Part shown: piece after piece, positions 60,201-64,000 of the stretch | How positions within the stretch are numbered: the stretch's first letter is position 1 | Layout: every line of letters starts with the position of its first letter | NCBI GenBank assembly: GCA_029721515.1 | Contig: CM056561.1 | Location: forward strand, 12,848,501 to 12,912,500 | DNA length: 64,000 nt | Source of the DNA: Synanceia verrucosa | Taxonomy: Eukaryota; Chordata; Actinopteri; Perciformes; Synanceiidae | Reading direction: 5' to 3' | Position numbers and translations under genes: made by a program | Notes under the pieces: generated by a model | Told to the model about the DNA's origin: nothing | Seen by the model: only the letters and a program-made list of their open reading frames with translations | Database searches by the model: none

Positions 60201-61997
60201 AGCTTCTAAATGTTGCACCAATGTCTTAAAAAAATACTACTGTTGTGCCTCTCTAAGAGTGTCTAATCTCCTGACTGGGTTTAAGCACTTACTGACATTT
60301 CTTTAAAAAAAAAAAAAGTAATTTGATCTGTACCTCAAACCTCGCAGAACTATGGTTTTCTGTTTTTATTTGTATTTGCTTCTAGTTATTTTGGCTCTTA
60401 CTTGTGCCATTAGATTGAAAATATAAAGGTAGCCTTTATAAATCTAAACTCTTTATCTAGTGACAGACATTGACACTATAATTCAGTCAAATTTTCTACC
60501 TCTACCTTGTCATATATCTTTCTGAAAAAAAATCATTAGAAATAGTTTTATCCTGTAACAGTTTAGTCAGATTTTATCACTGTTGAAGATGGGAATATGC
60601 TAAAAATTCAACTTTGAAAAGGACTGGGTACACACAAGTCCTTGTGTGGTTTTCCAGAGTCAAACATTGTTCTCTATGCTTGCCTTTAATGATATTTCTA
60701 CTTATTTACTACCTCAGAAAAGAGACAGGTTACTGTCCATCTAACTTCAGAGAAAATATCTGTGTATAGTTTTATTTTTGTCAGAACAAGCACATGTACT
60801 TTGTTGCGCTATAGTTTTTTTTATTGAAGTTAGCTCACAACAGAATGATATCTAGCGCAACAAGTATCAACCACAGTGCCAGGCAGTTCATTTGTTCTGT
60901 TTTAAGTGTCTCTGCCTCTTCAGTCTGGAATGTTTACTGTTCAGAGAAATGAGCTTTGGTCTAAAGGAATATCACAGTTTCATGTTGGAATGTACAGACA
61001 GTATTTGCGCACTGCGTACATTAACACTGAACTACACCTGAAAGCAACATCGTTATTCCAAATGGATGTTCCTGCTCTGCGTGTTGCAGATATAACAAGT
61101 ACTGAGAATTGTCTGTTGTGAATATGTATATTTTTAGCAAATAATGGAGCACCTGCTGCATCTGGTACAATTGGCTCAGGGAATGTCAGCTTGGATTTGA
61201 CACAGGGCCACAGCATCATGATGTGTAAAGTGGTAATTTGATCAATTACAAATTAGCATTATACACCAGAATATCGGCTTGACTGATATGTGACTCAAGG
61301 TGTATGCCCTGCCAACTGCTGTTCTGCCTGTCTGCCTGTGCTTCAAACAAACTAGTTTGTGTTACGTATTAAATGTCAAGTTTCTGTTCTGAATGTCCAG
61401 GATTAACCCAGGTTTACATTTCTTAGTGACTACTGTTGGTCAGAAACAAAGGCAGAAGAAGCATGACTTTATTTCACTGCAACACCTGGCAGAGAGGAAG
61501 TCCATATTTCCTTACCCAATATGAAAAATCCAAGAGGTGACAGATCAGAAAACATCCACATGAATTATTTTTCTAATGATCATATGTAATGATTGTGAAA
61601 CTGGCATATGTTGACCAATGACAGATGACAGCGGCTTAAGTCAGAGTTAACAATTAACCTCTGACTGACGGGTCTTGGGTCATTAACATTTTACAGTCTT
61701 TGATTGGGATACATACTGCATAGATCAGGCAATGTGAGAACCTCAACACGAAACACATTCCAGACTGAATGTAGAGAAATGCTGCAGAGCGGATATTGGG
61801 ATTTATTTCACTAAATGATCATCTTGTACTGTGTTGCCTGCATTTAGGTTGGCTCTGAGAACCACTACAATGCTGTTTTCAACACCTTTAGCTTAGATAT
61901 ATTTTGCATTAGGTGTTTGTATTATTACTTAATAGATTTTAGAAGACAGTGAAAAGAATTTTTCATTTTCTGATTGTCTGAACATAAAGTAATACAA
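57255..61997 (+). other. plagl2: Probable long plagl2 3' UTR
   Basis: No gene is seen on either strand over 4.7 kb and no strong splice or promoter context. The first good AATAAA with a GT-rich follow-up is at 61998. Mammalian PLAGL2 also has a long 3' UTR. Earlier poly(A) sites cannot be excluded. Confidence 0.4.
58401..58740. mobile_element. Possible TTAA-type MITE
   Basis: Starts ttaaaggtacagcgtgtgg. Near the right end is gttacacactgtaagtttt, an imperfect inverted match. The right TTAA is not preserved. It resembles the element at 22153. Confidence 0.35.
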
Positions 61998-62003
61998 AAT
62001 AAA
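61998..62003 (+). terminator. plagl2: Candidate plagl2 polyadenylation signal
   Basis: AATAAA followed 15-40 bases later by a GT-rich element (tgtgtccctgtgttgtgttc). Confidence 0.5.
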
Positions 62004-62230
62004 TTTTTCGATTTCCACTGTGTCCCTGTGTTGTGTTCAAATGGATCTGACAATTTGGAAGATGGTCTTGTAGTGTGTTTTTGGCTTTCAAATTGCAAAC
62101 AATAGGAGCAGTATGAAGAAAGCTGTAAATGGAGACATTAATTCTCCCAAACAGCACATATTGAGTACCCTCCTAATTCTGCTAAGTGTAGAATATCTTA
62201 ATTGTAACAAGTACAATGAAAATGTGTTAT

Positions 62231-62526
62231 CAGGGTTCCCATGTCCTGGAAAACCTGGAATCTCATTGACTGGTTCTCCAGTCATGGAAAATGAGAAAAG
62301 ATTAAAAAGATCAAATGTCCTAATGGGTGAAGTCATCCTGAAAATTATTTATGCAAAAATTGGAGGAGTCACATACAATGCTTGAGGAGGATGAATAATT
62401 TCCCAGGATAACTCAACCGTTCAACCAACCAGGACATTTAATTTTTTTCTCGTTTTCCATGTGTTTTCCATGACTGGAAAATTGGTTAATCATTGTCCAG
62501 GTTTTCCAGGATGTATAGGAACCCTG
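62231..62526. mobile_element. hAT-like MITE
   Basis: Inverted ends cagggttcccatgtcctgga / complement of tccaggatgtataggaaccc, with aaaacctgg continuing on both sides. The flanks share gttatc. About 296 bp, no transposase. Confidence 0.75.
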
Positions 62527-62645
62527 GTTATCCACTCTGTACGTCATACGTAAAACCCAATAAAAGGCACTAAAGAAAAAGGTAGAGAGAAAAAAGAACA
62601 GGCATACACCCATCACTCACTCTGTCATTGCAATGATCTCTCATG

Positions 62646-62647
<2 letters not shown>

Positions 62648-62675
<28 letters not shown>
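62648..62675. repeat. (TA)n microsatellite
   Basis: About 12 ta repeats directly before the LINE relic. Confidence 0.95.
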
Positions 62676-62682
<7 letters not shown>

Positions 62683-62684
62683 TG

Positions 62685-62891
62685 TATAAAGAACAGCTGG
62701 AACAGATGTGGAAGGTGAAGGCCAACGTGGTCCCTGTGGTGGTAGGAGCGCTCGGGACGGTGACCGTCAAACTGGGAGAGTGGCTCCAGCAGATTCCAGG
62801 AACAACATCTGAAGCCTCAGTCCAGAAGAGCGCAGTCCCAGGAACAGTGAAGATACTGCGCAGAACCCTCAAACTCCCAGGACTCTGGTAG
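62685..62891 (+). pseudogene. Retrotransposon ORF C-terminal relic
   Basis: Frame reads EQLEQMWKVKANVVPVVVGA, then LGTVTVKLGEWLQQIPG and SVQKSAVPGTVKILRRTLKL-PGLW-stop. The VPVVVGALGTVT...L-x-K-x-x-x-LGT-x-x-ILR pattern ends many fish non-LTR retrotransposon ORFs. Only this last segment is present. Confidence 0.55.
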
Positions 62892-62892
62892 A

Positions 62893-63868
62893 GAACCTGA
62901 GCTTGAGCATAACATGGATACCACCTTACTAGGGTGAGAGGAGCATTTATATATGTATGTACAGTATATACACACATATATGTGTGTGTGTGCATTTTTA
63001 GTTTTTGTTGATTTTATTGTTTTTCTTGTTTAATATAGGAGTTGAATCATTTTAGAGTTTTAAAATTCTGTCTTCTTCTGTTTCTAGTGCTGCGGCTGGC
63101 GAGGTCCTCCATTCACCAGTGTGGCTGACGCTGGGATTTCACTTTAGATGGTGATATGATTTGTGGTTGCACATCATTATTAATGTGGTGTTTTATTTAA
63201 AGTGTGTTGGGTTTATATTTCTTTTGAATATTTAGTATACTCCTAGTTTCCTAGCAGCGAGTGGTTGGTGTCCCAGCCATAGTATGACTGTCTGTCCTCT
63301 TGCCTCTTCTTGCTTGTGTTCTTAGAGTTTTAATTATAATAATGTAAATGGCATGTACTGTATGACCCACACTGGCTGTTACTGTCTCTTCATCGAAGCC
63401 CCTGTGTACTCCACACTCTTCTTAAAGGTTACAAATGGTTTTTTTAGTCCAAGATCCATCTTCCTCATGACCTTCAGCTCCTATTCTGTACCATAATTAA
63501 CCAATAACACCTGTTGACACCCTGCCTTCACCTTCCCCTTGCAGATTGTAGAAACAAACAGCCACTACAGAAGCCCCAAAGCACAATTCAAACACTGTTC
63601 TGATTGTAGAGACACAACTCCCCTGTACCTTCTATGTGTGCTAATGATCTCAGCTTGAAGCCATGTTTCATAGTCTTTGGCCTCATTTGACATGTTGGTG
63701 GTGATCACAATAACACCAGTTCTAAAACACTGTAAATAGTGATACCATTGAAAAGTAATGCCTTGTCATTCATATACCTCTGCCTCCCATCCTGATGATC
63801 CAGGCCTCTCTGGAGCAAGGAGTGGGGAAAGGCATGAAGTTCATTTCAAAGCACTAAGTTACTCTAGA
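62893..63868. other. Intergenic, nothing recognised
   Basis: No coding or RNA feature could be supported. Short tatata/tgtgtg runs occur at 62950-62995. Confidence 0.4.
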
Positions 63869-63869
63869 C

Positions 63870-64000
63870 AGGGGTTCTCAACCTTATGCAAGCTGAGCCC
63901 CCCACAGCTGGTTCAGTGCAATTGGGGCCCCCCTCTTCCCGGCGCCAGCCACTCATCACCCCCCCACAACCCTCCAACTACACCACCTGTCATAGATAGA
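63870..64000 (+). mobile_element. hAT-like element end, cut by the window edge
   Basis: Starts caggggttctcaaccttatg, a typical hAT (Charlie-like) terminus, followed by gcccccc-rich sequence. The remainder lies outside the window. Confidence 0.55.

Overview
The window is nuclear DNA of a teleost fish, most likely a percomorph. It holds two vertebrate genes whose exons can be read with consensus splice sites, asxl1 on the minus strand and a PLAG-family zinc-finger gene (best match plagl2) on the plus strand. Everything around them is typical teleost repeat content: several Tc1-like families, hAT relics, TTAA-flanked miniature elements, tRNA-derived SINEs, L1- and L2-type LINE pieces, (CA)n and (GA)n tracts. 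There is no prokaryotic, organellar or viral gene content.

Layout. 1-8.8 kb: repeat-rich sequence (Harbinger, L1, hAT and Tc1 relics, two TTAA or TA flanked miniature elements, one SINE). 9.3-34.3 kb: asxl1, 11 coding exons on the minus strand predicting 1541 residues, with the HARE-HTH, DEUBAD and C-terminal PHD parts all present. Its third intron (17.6-27.8 kb) is a stack of nested transposons. 34.3-38.2 kb: repeats. 38.3-46.9 kb: a candidate gene I cannot name, with three coding exons (426 residues, Pro/Ala-rich 12-residue repeats, Arg-rich C-terminus), followed by two non-coding tandem arrays and possible spliced 3' exons. 46.85-50.98 kb: an AT-rich minisatellite of about 58 units of about 71 bp, each carrying an AATAAA-like element. 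51-52.6 kb: SINE and LINE tails. 52.6-62 kb: plagl2, with a CRE-containing promoter, a non-coding first exon, a 5' UTR exon and a 431-residue coding exon, then a long probable 3' UTR. 62-64 kb: an hAT-like miniature element, a LINE ORF relic and the start of another hAT-like repeat.

The two recognised genes are transcribed away from each other. In human, PLAGL2 and ASXL1 on 20q11.21 have the same divergent arrangement with POFUT1 and KIF3B between them. Here those two are absent from the interval, which instead holds the unnamed repeat gene. ASXL1 is the Polycomb-associated cofactor of the BAP1 H2A deubiquitinase and PLAGL2 is a sequence-specific activator. Nothing in the sequence shows them working in one pathway.

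The most unusual part is 38.3-51 kb. Four unrelated tandem arrays (36 bp coding, 75 bp, about 200 bp exon-like cassettes, 71 bp minisatellite) follow one another along a single transcription unit, and its first intron holds a 2.1 kb foldback palindrome. All calls are from reading the sequence; no database search was possible.
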